DNA of 64,000 bases from Candidatus Poribacteria bacterium. GTDB taxonomy: Bacteria > Poribacteria > WGA-4E > PCPOR2b. Position numbers and translations under genes: made by a program. Shown in pieces: positions 41,758 through 51,384 of the stretch. Numbering within the stretch: the stretch's first letter is position 1; every line of letters starts with the position of its first letter. The stretch lies in assembly GCA_022822785.1 (NCBI GenBank), contig JAJEAL010000070.1, positions 1 through 64,000 on the forward strand, read 5' to 3'. The notes beneath the pieces are model-generated. The model was given only the letters and a program-made list of their open reading frames with translations. It was not told where the DNA came from and ran no database searches.

Positions 41758-43545
41758 CTACGTTTCACGTTTCACAAGTAACAGATGCACCGTTAAAACA
41801 CCGAGGGCAAGCAGCAGGAAGAACCACGCAAAACTTTGGTAGCCCCACCAGCGCAACGTTGTTTCACCCCAATCGCCCCAACGCCCTGTAGCTTTATCTG
41901 TAAGGTCTGATTCGACTTGATTAAGCGCGTTTGAGGCGAAGGCGTATTTGTCCGTCCCTGCGCGTATCTCATATATACCTACCTCCTCAGCTTTGAGGCT
42001 TATCGTCCTGTCCGGAACGGCTTTTACAGCTACCTCCCCATTGGGTAACATGACCTCCACAGATGTTGTGTCCGATTTAGTCGTTAACATAATATCTTCA
42101 CCTAGTCGAAGGTTGCTGCGTTCCAAGCCGGGTGCTTGCGAAGCTCGCCATTGGAGAAGATTCCACATCAGAATGGGCCAATTTGGCGAATTTTGGAGTG
42201 TTGATAGATCCGGCTGCAGGCGTAATCGGATTTCATGGATTCCGGTAAACCGCTCGGTGTCAGTCAACAAAGGCACATTTCCGGCGGTAATAATCGGTGT
42301 ACCCATAAACTGTTCATCCACGCCAGCTCCCCACACTACGCCGCTGAGTGAAAGCCCCTCGGTCAATGGATGCGTCAAGTCAATAACAAAAGGACCAAGA
42401 TATGCCGATGCCTGTTGTTCGGTAATAATCCGCATATACCATGCCTCGGAGGAGTCATCGGCAACCACTGTATCATCCAGAAACACCAATTCGGGGGTCG
42501 CTTTTGCCGACAACGCCCTATCGGTTGATACCAGTGCATTCTCAATAAGTGATCGGAGTCGCGGTTCCTGGACACGAATATCCACATGCACCGGCTTTCG
42601 ACGTTCCGGCAAGAGCACAACTTTGTTATCAAGTGCAAGAACGTCATCGCTAATCTGTGCCTTCAACGGCGGTGTCCCAGCTGGAACGTTAAGGAAAATC
42701 CGGCGCGTCGCTTTCGGATTGACATCAAGAGTCGAGCGGTGCAAAATTGCAGATGACGATTGGGACGTAGTGTCATCAACCCCCACGATTAACTCCGTAC
42801 TGCCCGCGTGCGATGAGAGATTGGTTATCTCCAACAAACACCGTTCACCTGCATCGGTGGCGGTTCGTGTAGCATTGACAAAGGCAACATTGGATTGCGG
42901 AATCCCGAAAGCCCACCACTGCATCCGGCCCACCCCTAGTATTTGCGGCGGAGGTTCATCTGTCAAAACAAGGATGAGCGCTTTCTCGCCTCCAAGCTCG
43001 GCGGCGAAGTTTACTGCTGCATCCAGATCCGCAGATGGCGAGAAACATTGCCACGCGTCCAGTTGGGCTATCGCCTCATCCGCAGTTCGCGCCGGTTCCT
43101 TTAGCACCTGCGGCTCTGTGCCCGCAAGTACGTAGCGGACCGCATAGCGGCGATTGGCAAGTGGATTAAACCTTTGGGGAGCAAGTTCCTCTTCCAGCGC
43201 CGCAATCGCTCGACTTTGGGGTGTCTCACCGACGCCTGCCAACATTGAAAAGGAATCATCAAGCACCACTGTCAGCGGCATTGCGCCTCGCATCGTCCGA
43301 ATGATTGGGGCCGCCGCTGCGATGGCAAGTAATATAATGGCAAGCAATTCTAAAAAAAATAACAGAGGCGTATGCAACCGTTCAACGCGCAAGCCGCCTT
43401 GACGTGCTTGCTGCTGGTTCGCCCAAAGCATCAGGCTGGACACAGGGTAACGTCGTGATCGGGTACGTAGCAGATAGATGGCAACAAGCCCCGGAATCGC
43501 CAAAAGTGAGAGAAAACCGAGTGGAAGAGTAAAAGTGGGGATCAT
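41758..43545 (-). CDS. BatA-like membrane protein with VWA domain
   Basis: A 595-residue protein with the BatA N-terminal motif: 'MIPTFTLPLGFLSLLAIPGL' then 'VAIYLLRTRSRRYPVSSLML', with two membrane helices by residue about 80 ('TPLLFFLELLAIILLAIAAA'). A VWA-like domain follows, with the metal site in 'VVLDDSFSML'. A C-terminal helix ('SFAWFFLLLALGVLTVHLLL') anchors it again. It belongs to the MoxR/DUF58 cluster. The ATG at 43545 has a weak SD (GGGTGA). A further membrane-anchored metal-dependent protein-protein role is inferred. Confidence 0.86.
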   Translation of the reverse strand: MIPTFTLPLGFLSLLAIPGLVAIYLLRTRSRRYPVSSLMLWANQQQARQGGLRVERLHTPLLFFLELLAIILLAIAAAAPIIRTMRGAMPLTVVLDDSFSMLAGVGETPQSRAIAALEEELAPQRFNPLANRRYAVRYVLAGTEPQVLKEPARTADEAIAQLDAWQCFSPSADLDAAVNFAAELGGEKALILVLTDEPPPQILGVGRMQWWAFGIPQSNVAFVNATRTATDAGERCLLEITNLSSHAGSTELIVGVDDTTSQSSSAILHRSTLDVNPKATRRIFLNVPAGTPPLKAQISDDVLALDNKVVLLPERRKPVHVDIRVQEPRLRSLIENALVSTDRALSAKATPELVFLDDTVVADDSSEAWYMRIITEQQASAYLGPFVIDLTHPLTEGLSLSGVVWGAGVDEQFMGTPIITAGNVPLLTDTERFTGIHEIRLRLQPDLSTLQNSPNWPILMWNLLQWRASQAPGLERSNLRLGEDIMLTTKSDTTSVEVMLPNGEVAVKAVPDRTISLKAEEVGIYEIRAGTDKYAFASNALNQVESDLTDKATGRWGDWGETTLRWWGYQSFAWFFLLLALGVLTVHLLLVKRET

Positions 43546-43578
43546 GAATCACCCTAGTCATTGTAACTTCTTGATACT

Positions 43579-45087
43579 TTATTTGGACTTGTTTGCTACG
43601 GAATTTCTTACCGTTTTTTCGGTAGGTGGACGAAAACCGGTAATCCGACGGACAAACCATGGTAGGCTGAGCACCCCAACGAATATCGCAAAAACAGTTC
43701 CAATGGCTATACTGTTAGACACATAACCTTCTGTAGCGAAAAACAGCAGTGGACCGAGAGGGCTAGCAACTAGCCACTCCTTATCCCAATTCCCTTCGAG
43801 AAAAAAGAGACTAAGCGGTACGACTGTTGTTGCAATACCTAACAGAATGAGAGCAATCACCCACGTATAGTTACTAGCGACTCGGTCAGCCAAAAAGCGT
43901 CTCCTTATCAGCAATGCACCTAGCGTGTAACTGAACGCATACAACCCCAAACTAGTCAACGCTCCGATAAATTCCGGCTCATTTCCAGTGGGCATGTATG
44001 GAAAAACGATCGACCATATACCTATGAACAACAACGTCAAGATAATCATTAAAGATGACCACACTACACCATTCGCATCACCACTATAAAAGAAAAATGC
44101 CAATGGGCGGAGAAACCAGTTGCGCGGAATAGTTCGACGGATGCGCCGTCCTAGAGTCTCCCTTTCGCTGACAGCAACAAACAGACCAATGGAATGCACA
44201 AGAATATGTAAGGTTGCCCACACTACTATCGGAGTGAGGCTATTAACTTCTATACTCCAAATCGCCGCACCGACGCCGGTTAGGCCCCAAGCTGTGGTGG
44301 CAAAGATACGCACAGGCAACGCTCGATTGGCGGATAAAGGGCTTATAAGCGCGGTCGATAGCAGAGCAAGGAGGCCAATGATTGCCGATCCACCGCCCAA
44401 TACACCCAAGGCACCTCGCCAAAATTTCCATGAATCGAGCTGACTCCCTATCCCAGAATCCAACAGTCCGCCGGGTGCGAACATCGCTGCGATCAAGGAA
44501 ACAAAACCGATAAACGTACCAACGAGCCATCCCACACCGAGAATCACCTTGAAGACCCGGTTGGCAGGGATACATCCGATGAGAATGCCACACTGAATAC
44601 TCACCGCCACCACGATGAAATCGAGCGCGAGTAGGATGAAAACCGATGGCAAGTCAACGCCTCGCAACAGATAGGTGAAGGTCATAAATGGCATACATGC
44701 ACTATAGAGCAGAATAGTAATTACTATCCCCGCGAGGAACTTGCCCCAGATGATTGACTGCGGTCGAAGGGTTGTAATGAACAGGAGATCAACATTGGCA
44801 TCTGCCCGTTCGTTTGCCAATCGAATACCGGTATAAGCGGGCACAAAGAACAGAGAGGTCCCCAACAGAATCCCCAGCAAAACCTGAAACACATTTCTGC
44901 CGGCGGTGAAAGACTCCGTAACCGCTTTATCTGTCAAGAATAACCCTACGGCTAATAGTTGGAGACAGAGAAAACTGATTAACACGACAATCAAGAACCT
45001 GCCTTGAACCGCTTGACGTAACTCTTTGACAACGATAGGATTGAGGCGATCATCAATTTTTTCAAAGGTTTCACTGATCGATTTCAT
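43579..45087 (-). CDS. ABC-2-type transporter permease
   Basis: A 502-residue multi-pass membrane protein with about 12 predicted helices in two halves. The opening 'DRLNPIVVKELRQAVQGRFL' then 'IVVLISFLCLQLLAVGLFL' is typical of ABC-2/GldF-type exporter permeases. SD AAAGGGAT precedes ATG 45087. It lies five bases after the ATP-binding gene, so both form one exporter. The cargo cannot be read from sequence; these exporters in MoxR clusters are often proposed to aid envelope assembly. Confidence 0.85.
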   Translation of the reverse strand: MKSISETFEKIDDRLNPIVVKELRQAVQGRFLIVVLISFLCLQLLAVGLFLTDKAVTESFTAGRNVFQVLLGILLGTSLFFVPAYTGIRLANERADANVDLLFITTLRPQSIIWGKFLAGIVITILLYSACMPFMTFTYLLRGVDLPSVFILLALDFIVVAVSIQCGILIGCIPANRVFKVILGVGWLVGTFIGFVSLIAAMFAPGGLLDSGIGSQLDSWKFWRGALGVLGGGSAIIGLLALLSTALISPLSANRALPVRIFATTAWGLTGVGAAIWSIEVNSLTPIVVWATLHILVHSIGLFVAVSERETLGRRIRRTIPRNWFLRPLAFFFYSGDANGVVWSSLMIILTLLFIGIWSIVFPYMPTGNEPEFIGALTSLGLYAFSYTLGALLIRRRFLADRVASNYTWVIALILLGIATTVVPLSLFFLEGNWDKEWLVASPLGPLLFFATEGYVSNSIAIGTVFAIFVGVLSLPWFVRRITGFRPPTEKTVRNSVANKSK

Positions 45088-45092
45088 TGCGT

Positions 45093-46013
45093 CTATCCCT
45101 TTGTAACATTCATGAACACCGATTCCAGATCGCTACCGTGCTGCTTGAATTCGACGATACGGTATCCATCTCGGATTAGGTTTTCGAGCAGACCGCTGCA
45201 GTCTTCATCAGAGCCAGTGATTTTCACCTCTATCTGATTTTCCAATCGGTTGACTGCGACAACATTCGGTATTAACAACAACATTTGATATAGGTCATCT
45301 TGTCGATCGAGGGGCCGAATCAGAACGGTCTGCTGCTCGACCTGCGGCTTGGCAATTTCTTGCAGTGTGCCGGCGGTGATGATTCGCCCCTGTTCAATAA
45401 TTACAGCGCTATCGCAGATTTCCGAGAGCTCGGTTAGGATGTGCGAGCTAATCAGGATGGCTTTCCCTTGGTCTGACAGAATTCTCAACAACTCCCGCAG
45501 TTCGACTCGTGCCCGCGGATCGAGTCCGGCTGCCGGTTCATCCATGACTAACACCGGCGGGTCGTGGAGCAGGGCACGTGCAAGGCTGACGCGTTGTTTC
45601 ATCCCCTTCGAGAGTGCATACAGGGTTCTTTCCCGGATGTCCGTAAGATTAGTAAATGCCTCAATGTTTTTAACTACTTGGCGGCGTTGCACACCGGTCA
45701 ATCCGTAAGCGCGAGCGAAGAAATCAAGGTACTCATGCACAGAGATGTCCCGGTGCATAGGTAGGCTATCGGGCACATATCCAACCAACCGACGTGCCCC
45801 CTCTGGCACTTCCACAATTGAGACACCATCAATTTTGGCATCGCCACTAGTCGGTTCATCAAGCGTTGCCAAGATTCTCATAGTGGTCGTCTTGCCCGCG
45901 CCGTTGGGACCGACAAAGCCGATAATCTGTCCTGACGAAAAGGTAAAGGAGATGTCGTCAACCGCTCGCGTTGCGCCAAAGTCTTTTCTGAGGTTAAGTA
46001 TATTGACGTGCAT
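45093..46013 (-). CDS. ABC-transporter ATP-binding protein
   Basis: About 306 residues from ATG 46013 (MHVNILNLRKDFGATRAVDD), where the family's first strand begins. A longer frame to 46070 adds a segment with no match. Walker A is in 'GFVGPNGAGKTTTMRIL', the signature in 'LSKGMKQRVSLARALLHDP', Walker B in 'VLVMDEPAAGLDP' and the H-loop in 'ILISSHILTE'. A C-terminal extension of about 90 residues resembles other CcmA/NatA-type subunits. No SD is clear for either start. It couples with the downstream permease. Confidence 0.9.
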   Translation of the reverse strand: MHVNILNLRKDFGATRAVDDISFTFSSGQIIGFVGPNGAGKTTTMRILATLDEPTSGDAKIDGVSIVEVPEGARRLVGYVPDSLPMHRDISVHEYLDFFARAYGLTGVQRRQVVKNIEAFTNLTDIRERTLYALSKGMKQRVSLARALLHDPPVLVMDEPAAGLDPRARVELRELLRILSDQGKAILISSHILTELSEICDSAVIIEQGRIITAGTLQEIAKPQVEQQTVLIRPLDRQDDLYQMLLLIPNVVAVNRLENQIEVKITGSDEDCSGLLENLIRDGYRIVEFKQHGSDLESVFMNVTKG

Positions 46014-46131
46014 GTATATGATGTCGTGGGTTACCGCAAAAACAATTTTTCTGTTGACCCACAGATCCACCCCCTAGGGAGTTTATGGACACAGTCTCTT
46101 TGCTCTCCGTGTTAAGGATTAGTCTATGTAA

Positions 46132-48276
46132 TCATTCTCCCCCTAAGATGCCGTAAACAATAGAACTGTATCGTGTTTTCGTCACTTTCCGCAGGGCATC
46201 CTCAATGAATGGAGAGACAGCCAAGGTAGCGATATAGCAACCGGGACGAAGATATTTTTTAGGGCTAGTTTTGATAGATTCGATGTTCTGTATCCAATTA
46301 TCAGAGGCAAAGACCTCGCGCAAGTTAGTCAACCTATCACTATAGACGCTCAACTCTTCCTTATTTTTATGGACTTCGATATTGTAAGAGCGTCCCCACC
46401 GCAGATCTGTTACTCTCCATCGGCGTCCAGGCTGTTCAACAAAGATTTCAAGATCGCTAGAAAGCGGTAAGCCGTAATCTACTATATGATGTCTTAAAAT
46501 CTCTGGCATCCGTCGCGCATCTAATTCTTTTTTCATTTGCGGATAACCCAGCTCAAACAGAAGAACCTCATCAGATTCGCTCACGCGTGCTCCCTGCAGC
46601 GGCATCAGTACAGCTTCTGCGCCCGCGGGAATATTGGAGGCCGAATACATTGCGCCATCCACCTCTGCCAGCCAGAATTGATTTATGTCGGCACCCAACC
46701 CGTTGACAATCCTCAGATCATTATCGGCTCCCCTTCTGATTGTCACACGTTCACGCCTCAGTTCGCTTTTACGGATCATAAAGTGCGCGGGCACACGGGC
46801 AGTTATCCATCCCTTCTCCAAGTGCTGATCGTGTGTCCAGTTGACCGTACGCGGCGTATTTGTGGTCATCGATTCGGCTAGAGGCGTCAACTCTGTTTCA
46901 TAGCCGAAGCGCAATCCATCGCTTGGCGTCAGTGCTGAATAGAAAGCGGTCCACCCAATAGTTGTTGCCCGGTGGACCCTTTCGTCAAGAATCGTCAGTC
47001 CTTCTGTCCGAACCCGTCGTTGCCATCCTTCGGCAAACGTTGCGTAGACAAACACAGCAAGACAGGCAACCACTGAAACAACTGGTGTTGTCCAGAGCAT
47101 CCAGATGCGCCGCTTTTTACGCGACAACACAATGAGATTTACCGGACCAATTACTACAGCAAAAAGGAGCATCAAAAAGAATAGCCCGCGTACAGGAATC
47201 CCCATACCCGCTACCACCGGAAACATCGTGTTGGCTTTCTCAACCACGCCTTCCCATCGCCAAGGTGTCGCAGTTTTCAGCCATGATGCTACAACTAGCC
47301 ACCAATGGTGCTGACCCAAATTTTTTGGATTGATCTCCGAACTTACAATACACCGACCGAAACCGACATCGTAGACCATTAGTCCTGGAGCATCAGCGGA
47401 CCGCTTAGCTTTCAGCGATTCCGCTACCCGCCAACTTTCGGGGAGTTCTCTGCCTCCTAGCACAAACAGGGCACCGCCACACTCAACATACCGCCATAGC
47501 GCGGATTGAACATCAGGCGTCATCCGTTGGATATCGTCACCTGTGACCACAACGCCATCGTAGCGAGAGAAACCGAGCCAGCTGGTGCTCCACTTTGACA
47601 CAGGAAATCCAAGATCGATAATTTGGTAAGGAGAACTAGAACGTCCTCCACTCGGAGGTGGAAACGTACCGGTGGAGGGGGATACGCTGCTTGAAGATAG
47701 GGAGTTGAACAGTTTATCAGCATAAGTATGTAAATCTGTCGCATCTACATCTCGACTTATCAAGATTTGGAGAGATAGAGAGGCGCCACGAATATGGACT
47801 CTCCTAGTCCCGCCTGTCGTCATATAGTTTATGTATACGTTCCGACCATGTTGACCAATCACCAGTGGAACATCTTCCTTTTGCACCTCACCGTTGACAA
47901 CGACCTCCAAGGCATTGCCGAGCATGAACATAGGTGGCTGAAGCAGGGAAACGTGGACCGTAGCGGACGGACCGACAACAACGGATCGGGTCATTTTCCG
48001 TATGTGCTGCCCAGAAAAACTGTAACTCGCTTTCGGCAGGATGAGTGTGACCTGATGGGCGGTGTCGGGCGAACGGTTCGATATGGCAATCCGGTATTCC
48101 GCATATCCGTGGGAAGTGTCGCCGCTTGGATGGAGTTCGGGCGTAACGGTTATGTCGCCAAAATCTGTTTGCGCGAGAGCATCAGAGAGGGCACAACACA
48201 TCCACACAGCGACCAGAAGGAAGATCACACGCAGCACAGAATATCGAATTGTTGACCCATAGGAGAGTGAACACAT
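46132..48276 (-). CDS. Secreted/membrane protein of MoxR cluster, DUF4350-like
   Basis: A 714-residue protein from ATG 48276, which has AGAGG at good spacing; a TTG two codons earlier is possible. A signal-like helix (YSVLRVIFLLVAVWMCCAL) is followed by beta-rich regions. A GATase-like stretch follows ('YDGVVVTGDDIQRMTPDVQS' and 'GGALFVLGGRELPESWR'). Two membrane helices lie near 'GLFFLMLLFAVVIGPVNLIV' and 'VVSVVACLAVFVYATF'. It sits directly after the MoxR gene, as in similar clusters. The function is unknown; the family guess rests on layout and position. Confidence 0.75.
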   Translation of the reverse strand: MCSLSYGSTIRYSVLRVIFLLVAVWMCCALSDALAQTDFGDITVTPELHPSGDTSHGYAEYRIAISNRSPDTAHQVTLILPKASYSFSGQHIRKMTRSVVVGPSATVHVSLLQPPMFMLGNALEVVVNGEVQKEDVPLVIGQHGRNVYINYMTTGGTRRVHIRGASLSLQILISRDVDATDLHTYADKLFNSLSSSSVSPSTGTFPPPSGGRSSSPYQIIDLGFPVSKWSTSWLGFSRYDGVVVTGDDIQRMTPDVQSALWRYVECGGALFVLGGRELPESWRVAESLKAKRSADAPGLMVYDVGFGRCIVSSEINPKNLGQHHWWLVVASWLKTATPWRWEGVVEKANTMFPVVAGMGIPVRGLFFLMLLFAVVIGPVNLIVLSRKKRRIWMLWTTPVVSVVACLAVFVYATFAEGWQRRVRTEGLTILDERVHRATTIGWTAFYSALTPSDGLRFGYETELTPLAESMTTNTPRTVNWTHDQHLEKGWITARVPAHFMIRKSELRRERVTIRRGADNDLRIVNGLGADINQFWLAEVDGAMYSASNIPAGAEAVLMPLQGARVSESDEVLLFELGYPQMKKELDARRMPEILRHHIVDYGLPLSSDLEIFVEQPGRRWRVTDLRWGRSYNIEVHKNKEELSVYSDRLTNLREVFASDNWIQNIESIKTSPKKYLRPGCYIATLAVSPFIEDALRKVTKTRYSSIVYGILGGE

Positions 48277-48308
48277 TTTCAAACCTCTTTATTCTTGATA
48301 ATATGAGC

Positions 48309-49358
48309 TCACGCTGAACGAATCTCAAGGTCATCGGGCAGATTGAGGTCGGTCTCGTCAAGGAGGGCGAGGAGGGTATCCACAACCGTAAAGGTATCCA
48401 CACCGTCAAATCGGGCTTGATAGTTCAGAATCACACGATGGTTCAACACGGCCGAAGCAACCGCTTTTACATCCTCGAATCCGACGGTCGGGCGACCGGA
48501 AAGTAACGCAGATGCTCGTGACGCCTCTGCCATCGCGATTGCTGCCCGTGGTGAGGCAGCGTATGTGACATATTGTTTTACCTCTTCGGTGGCTTCAGGG
48601 GCGTCCGGATGGGTAGCAGCGGTCAAACGTGATATGTAACGCGAGACCGGTTTGGGCAGGAAGATACGGCCCATTACATCGAACAGTTGGCGCAGCTGTT
48701 CAGCGTCCATTGACCACGTGGGGACAGGCGGTTCGCCCCGTCTGCGAGTTGAGATGATGTCGTCGAGCACATCTACATCCGCATGGGGAACAATCAGTTT
48801 GAACAGAAACCGATCCAGCTGCGCCTCTGGCAGTGGGTATGTTCCCTCTAATTCAATTGGATTCTGAGAAGCAAGCACAAAAAAGGGATTGGGAAGCGTG
48901 CGTGTGTTGCCAAGCAGCGTAACGGAACGCTCCTGCATCGCCTCAAGCAGAGCGGATTGAGTCTTCGGCGAAGCACGGTTTATCTCATCGGCGAGCAGGA
49001 TATTCGTGAATACCGGCCCCGCTTGGAAAGTCATTTCGCGTTCCCCCTCCGGGGTTTGCTGCAAAATATGTGTGCCGACAATGTCGCCCGGCATCAGATC
49101 GGGGGTAAACTGAACGCGATTAAAGTCGAGACGGAGCAATTGCCCCAATGCCTTGACGAGCGCAGTTTTACCAACGCCCGGCACCCCTTCAAGCAGGATG
49201 TGCCCCTGACTCAGGATGCCAATGAGCACCATGCGATGGAGGGCAGAACGGCCAAGCAGCACACGATTCAACTCCGCAAGCACCTTTTCTGTGAGTTCAA
49301 CAGCGGGATTAAGTTCTTCAGGCTGCAGGAGGTTCTCGGATTGTATGTTATCTTGCAT
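48309..49358 (-). CDS. MoxR-family AAA+ ATPase
   Basis: A 349-residue AAA+ chaperone-like ATPase of the MoxR family. Walker A is in 'LLEGVPGVGKTALVKAL', Walker B in 'NILLADEINRASPKTQSALL', and sensor residues are near 'LASQNPIELEGTYPLPEAQL'. The C-terminal lid domain is complete. MoxR proteins assemble or mature VWA-domain proteins, and this gene is followed by a cluster of exactly such partners. No SD is clear before ATG 49358. A small overlapping gene pair is inserted just upstream. Confidence 0.92.
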   Translation of the reverse strand: MQDNIQSENLLQPEELNPAVELTEKVLAELNRVLLGRSALHRMVLIGILSQGHILLEGVPGVGKTALVKALGQLLRLDFNRVQFTPDLMPGDIVGTHILQQTPEGEREMTFQAGPVFTNILLADEINRASPKTQSALLEAMQERSVTLLGNTRTLPNPFFVLASQNPIELEGTYPLPEAQLDRFLFKLIVPHADVDVLDDIISTRRRGEPPVPTWSMDAEQLRQLFDVMGRIFLPKPVSRYISRLTAATHPDAPEATEEVKQYVTYAASPRAAIAMAEASRASALLSGRPTVGFEDVKAVASAVLNHRVILNYQARFDGVDTFTVVDTLLALLDETDLNLPDDLEIRSA

Positions 49359-49387
49359 GGTTGTTTAGATGTGATATAGATCAGTAG

Positions 49388-49440
49388 TAAAGCTGCCCAG
49401 AGAAACCAAGTTTTTCGGAAAAACGTGGTTTCTTTGCATC
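49388..49440. repeat. Palindromic repeat, family B copy 2
   Basis: AGAAACCAAGTTTTT (49401-49415) and AAAAACGTGGTTTCT (49419-49433) pair with one mismatch. The left part (TAAAGCTGCCCAGAG) is related to the sequence at 49947-49960 on the other side of the two small genes. The stem also fits a terminator of the small pair. Confidence 0.5.
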
Positions 49441-49449
49441 TACCTAAAT

Positions 49450-49668
49450 TCAATTTGCTGCTATCAATACTTCCTCTGCTTGACGAGGCAGTTCAAGGAG
49501 GATAAAATAAGATTCGGGATACAAGTAGTCTTCCCCAGATTCATCCACGACTCTCATATACCCCTCTTGGGTTGCTGCTTCATCTGGCAGAATTTGGTAG
49601 AGCTTCCGCTTTTCAAGATCTTCACAATCACTATTTTCAATGCAAAGTGCAAATTGAGCTTTTTTCAT
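49450..49668 (-). CDS. Small protein, downstream member of an overlapping pair
   Basis: A 72-residue acidic protein starting MKKAQFALCIENSDCEDLEK and containing 'YMRVVDESGEDYLYPESYF', a pattern I associate with small conserved proteins of bacteria such as cyanobacteria. No named family is claimed. Its ATG at 49668 overlaps the stop of the preceding gene by four bases (ATGA), so they are translated as a pair. The size, coupling and charge would suit an antitoxin, but this is inference. Confidence 0.65.
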   Translation of the reverse strand: MKKAQFALCIENSDCEDLEKRKLYQILPDEAATQEGYMRVVDESGEDYLYPESYFILLELPRQAEEVLIAAN

Positions 49669-49907
49669 AACTTTTCGTCCAAGAATCGTTTGATTTTCAT
49701 TTTTCGCCTGCCAATCCCGTGCGCCTCATACCAATGCACTTCCGCTCTTCGAACGTGACCAGTGGTAAGCCGAACACGGGCAATCCCTTTGAGTTTTCGC
49801 CATCTTCCGGAACCGTATTGTCGGCGTAATCGCATAATCTCACGGATGCGACCACCTACAGCAATCGTTTCGATATCCTCAATCGTCCCGATGATTTCAA
49901 AGTGCAT
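49665..49907 (-). CDS. Small basic protein, upstream member of an overlapping pair
   Basis: An 80-residue, strongly basic protein ('MRLRRQYGSGRWRKLKGIAR', 'VRRAEVHWYEAHGIGRRKMK') with no signal peptide or membrane helix. It begins with 'MHFEIIGTIEDIETIAVGGR'. The four-base overlap with the next gene argues for a real coupled pair. Paired small genes of opposite charge suggest a toxin-antitoxin module, or a DNA- or RNA-binding protein with its partner. Neither family is recognised. No good SD lies before ATG 49907. Confidence 0.62.
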   Translation of the reverse strand: MHFEIIGTIEDIETIAVGGRIREIMRLRRQYGSGRWRKLKGIARVRLTTGHVRRAEVHWYEAHGIGRRKMKIKRFLDEKL

Positions 49908-50010
49908 TTGGTATGAATCACGATAGAATCACATGAATTGATAACTAAGCTGCCTAGAAAATCGAACATTTCTCCAAACGAAGAACTTTCAGGAAATTGC
50001 ACTCGGTTGG

Positions 50011-51384
50011 TCAGGGTCTCTCAAAATACCGTTTAACCGCCCCTTTATGCCGCGGCAGAACGGTTTGGAAGACGGACGAACCACCGCCAGCCGTTGCGCC
50101 ACTGAGTCCACCCGATTCCGGTGGAACGCTAGCGGTTTCGACCGATGGTGCCGCAGCACTAAATCCTACCAGTTCACTGTCTTCAAGAGAGGCGATATTT
50201 GATAGCGGGAGTGCTTCCGTTTTGAACTTCGCGCCCTCCTCCGTGGTCCCATCGCTCCAAGTCATGGGGGCGTCACCGGGCCCGCGCCCAATGCCTCGAC
50301 ACCAGCCACCGATACACTCAACCACCGCCTTACTATCTGCATTCTCGGCGAGAAACGCAGCAAGTCCCTCACTATCGCATACCCCAAGTTTCTCCGCTGC
50401 CTTGAGAATTTCTAAATCAATGAGATTGGCCTCATAAAGTTCCGCTAACCGGTCGTAGATTTCGCCTTTGGTAAAGCGCAACGCATCGGAAATTTCTTTG
50501 AGCTGCTCAGGTGTGAATGAGTTCTCAGCGCCCTCCAGATCGGGAAGCTGTGCCGCGAGCAACGCATTTTCTTGTGCTGCCTCCTGAACCAATCCAGATA
50601 ATGCTGCCATTGACTCCGCCAAAAGCGCAGCACCCATCTCCGATCCCTCGTTTATCAACCCTTCCGACAAGGTTTCCGCTTCAGTGAGACGTTCTGTTTC
50701 GTTCAATGCTTCTTGTGCAGCATTTGTTGACTCTTGAGAGAGGGTGCCTGCTAGATGGTCGAGGGTTTCCCACGTCTTGACCGGATCTTCGCCCGAAGCA
50801 TCCGCTTGGAGTTGAGCCAGTTTCTCTTCGAGCATTTCAGCCTCGGATAACTCGATAATCTCTTCCTCCTTGAGGACATCAATCCCGTCCGCCAACTGTT
50901 TTACCTCTTCGCGAATATCAAGAGGTTGTGCTTTAGAAATCTCCACAAAACGCTGCGGTATCAGAAAACTGACGCAAACGAATAGAACCGCGCCTACGAA
51001 CCGCGCCCAAGAGACGCCACCGTGCCAGCGCAAACGGGGTGTACGAATTAAGGGCATCCGTTTACGCCAGTTGCCCAGTTCTACTGTTTCTGCCGCCATC
51101 ATCAGTCCGCCGGCACGACTGTGCTGGTCGAGACTCGCTCGGAGAGCGGTTCGCGTCGGCATTTGACGCAACGCTAACACAACTGCACAACCGATAGCAA
51201 ATACCAGACCGATACTACCAGTCAATAAGGTCAAGGGTGGCAGCCCAATCGTCGCACGGAGTACAATAACGACTGTTCCCCAAACAAGCCCCCAAACGGT
51301 TACGAAAGCGAGTGCCTTTCTGAGGATCAGGAGTGTCACCATTTTGATTCTGAATTTACGGATTGTCTTGTTGTCAATGTTCAT
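50011..51384 (-). CDS. Membrane protein with long helical periplasmic or cytoplasmic domain
   Basis: A 457-residue protein. Two or three membrane helices lie in the first 150 residues (near 'LAFVTVWGLVWGTVVIVL', 'LLTGSIGLVFAIGCAVVLAL' and 'FVGAVLFVCVSFLI'). A long, acidic, probably coiled-coil domain follows ('DIREEVKQLADGIDVLKEEE', 'LSEAEMLEEKLAQLQADAS'). The tail is Gly/Ser-rich. I do not recognise a family, but such proteins head MoxR/VWA clusters in other uncultivated bacteria. SD AGGAGG precedes ATG 51384. It is probably the first gene of the MoxR cluster, and the small pair has been inserted after it. Confidence 0.75.
   Translation of the reverse strand: MNIDNKTIRKFRIKMVTLLILRKALAFVTVWGLVWGTVVIVLRATIGLPPLTLLTGSIGLVFAIGCAVVLALRQMPTRTALRASLDQHSRAGGLMMAAETVELGNWRKRMPLIRTPRLRWHGGVSWARFVGAVLFVCVSFLIPQRFVEISKAQPLDIREEVKQLADGIDVLKEEEIIELSEAEMLEEKLAQLQADASGEDPVKTWETLDHLAGTLSQESTNAAQEALNETERLTEAETLSEGLINEGSEMGAALLAESMAALSGLVQEAAQENALLAAQLPDLEGAENSFTPEQLKEISDALRFTKGEIYDRLAELYEANLIDLEILKAAEKLGVCDSEGLAAFLAENADSKAVVECIGGWCRGIGRGPGDAPMTWSDGTTEEGAKFKTEALPLSNIASLEDSELVGFSAAAPSVETASVPPESGGLSGATAGGGSSVFQTVLPRHKGAVKRYFERP

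Noticed and set aside
41948-43135. Long rightward frame over the BatA-like gene
   Set aside because: It is a Ser/Arg-rich shadow of the real minus-strand gene and shows no domain.
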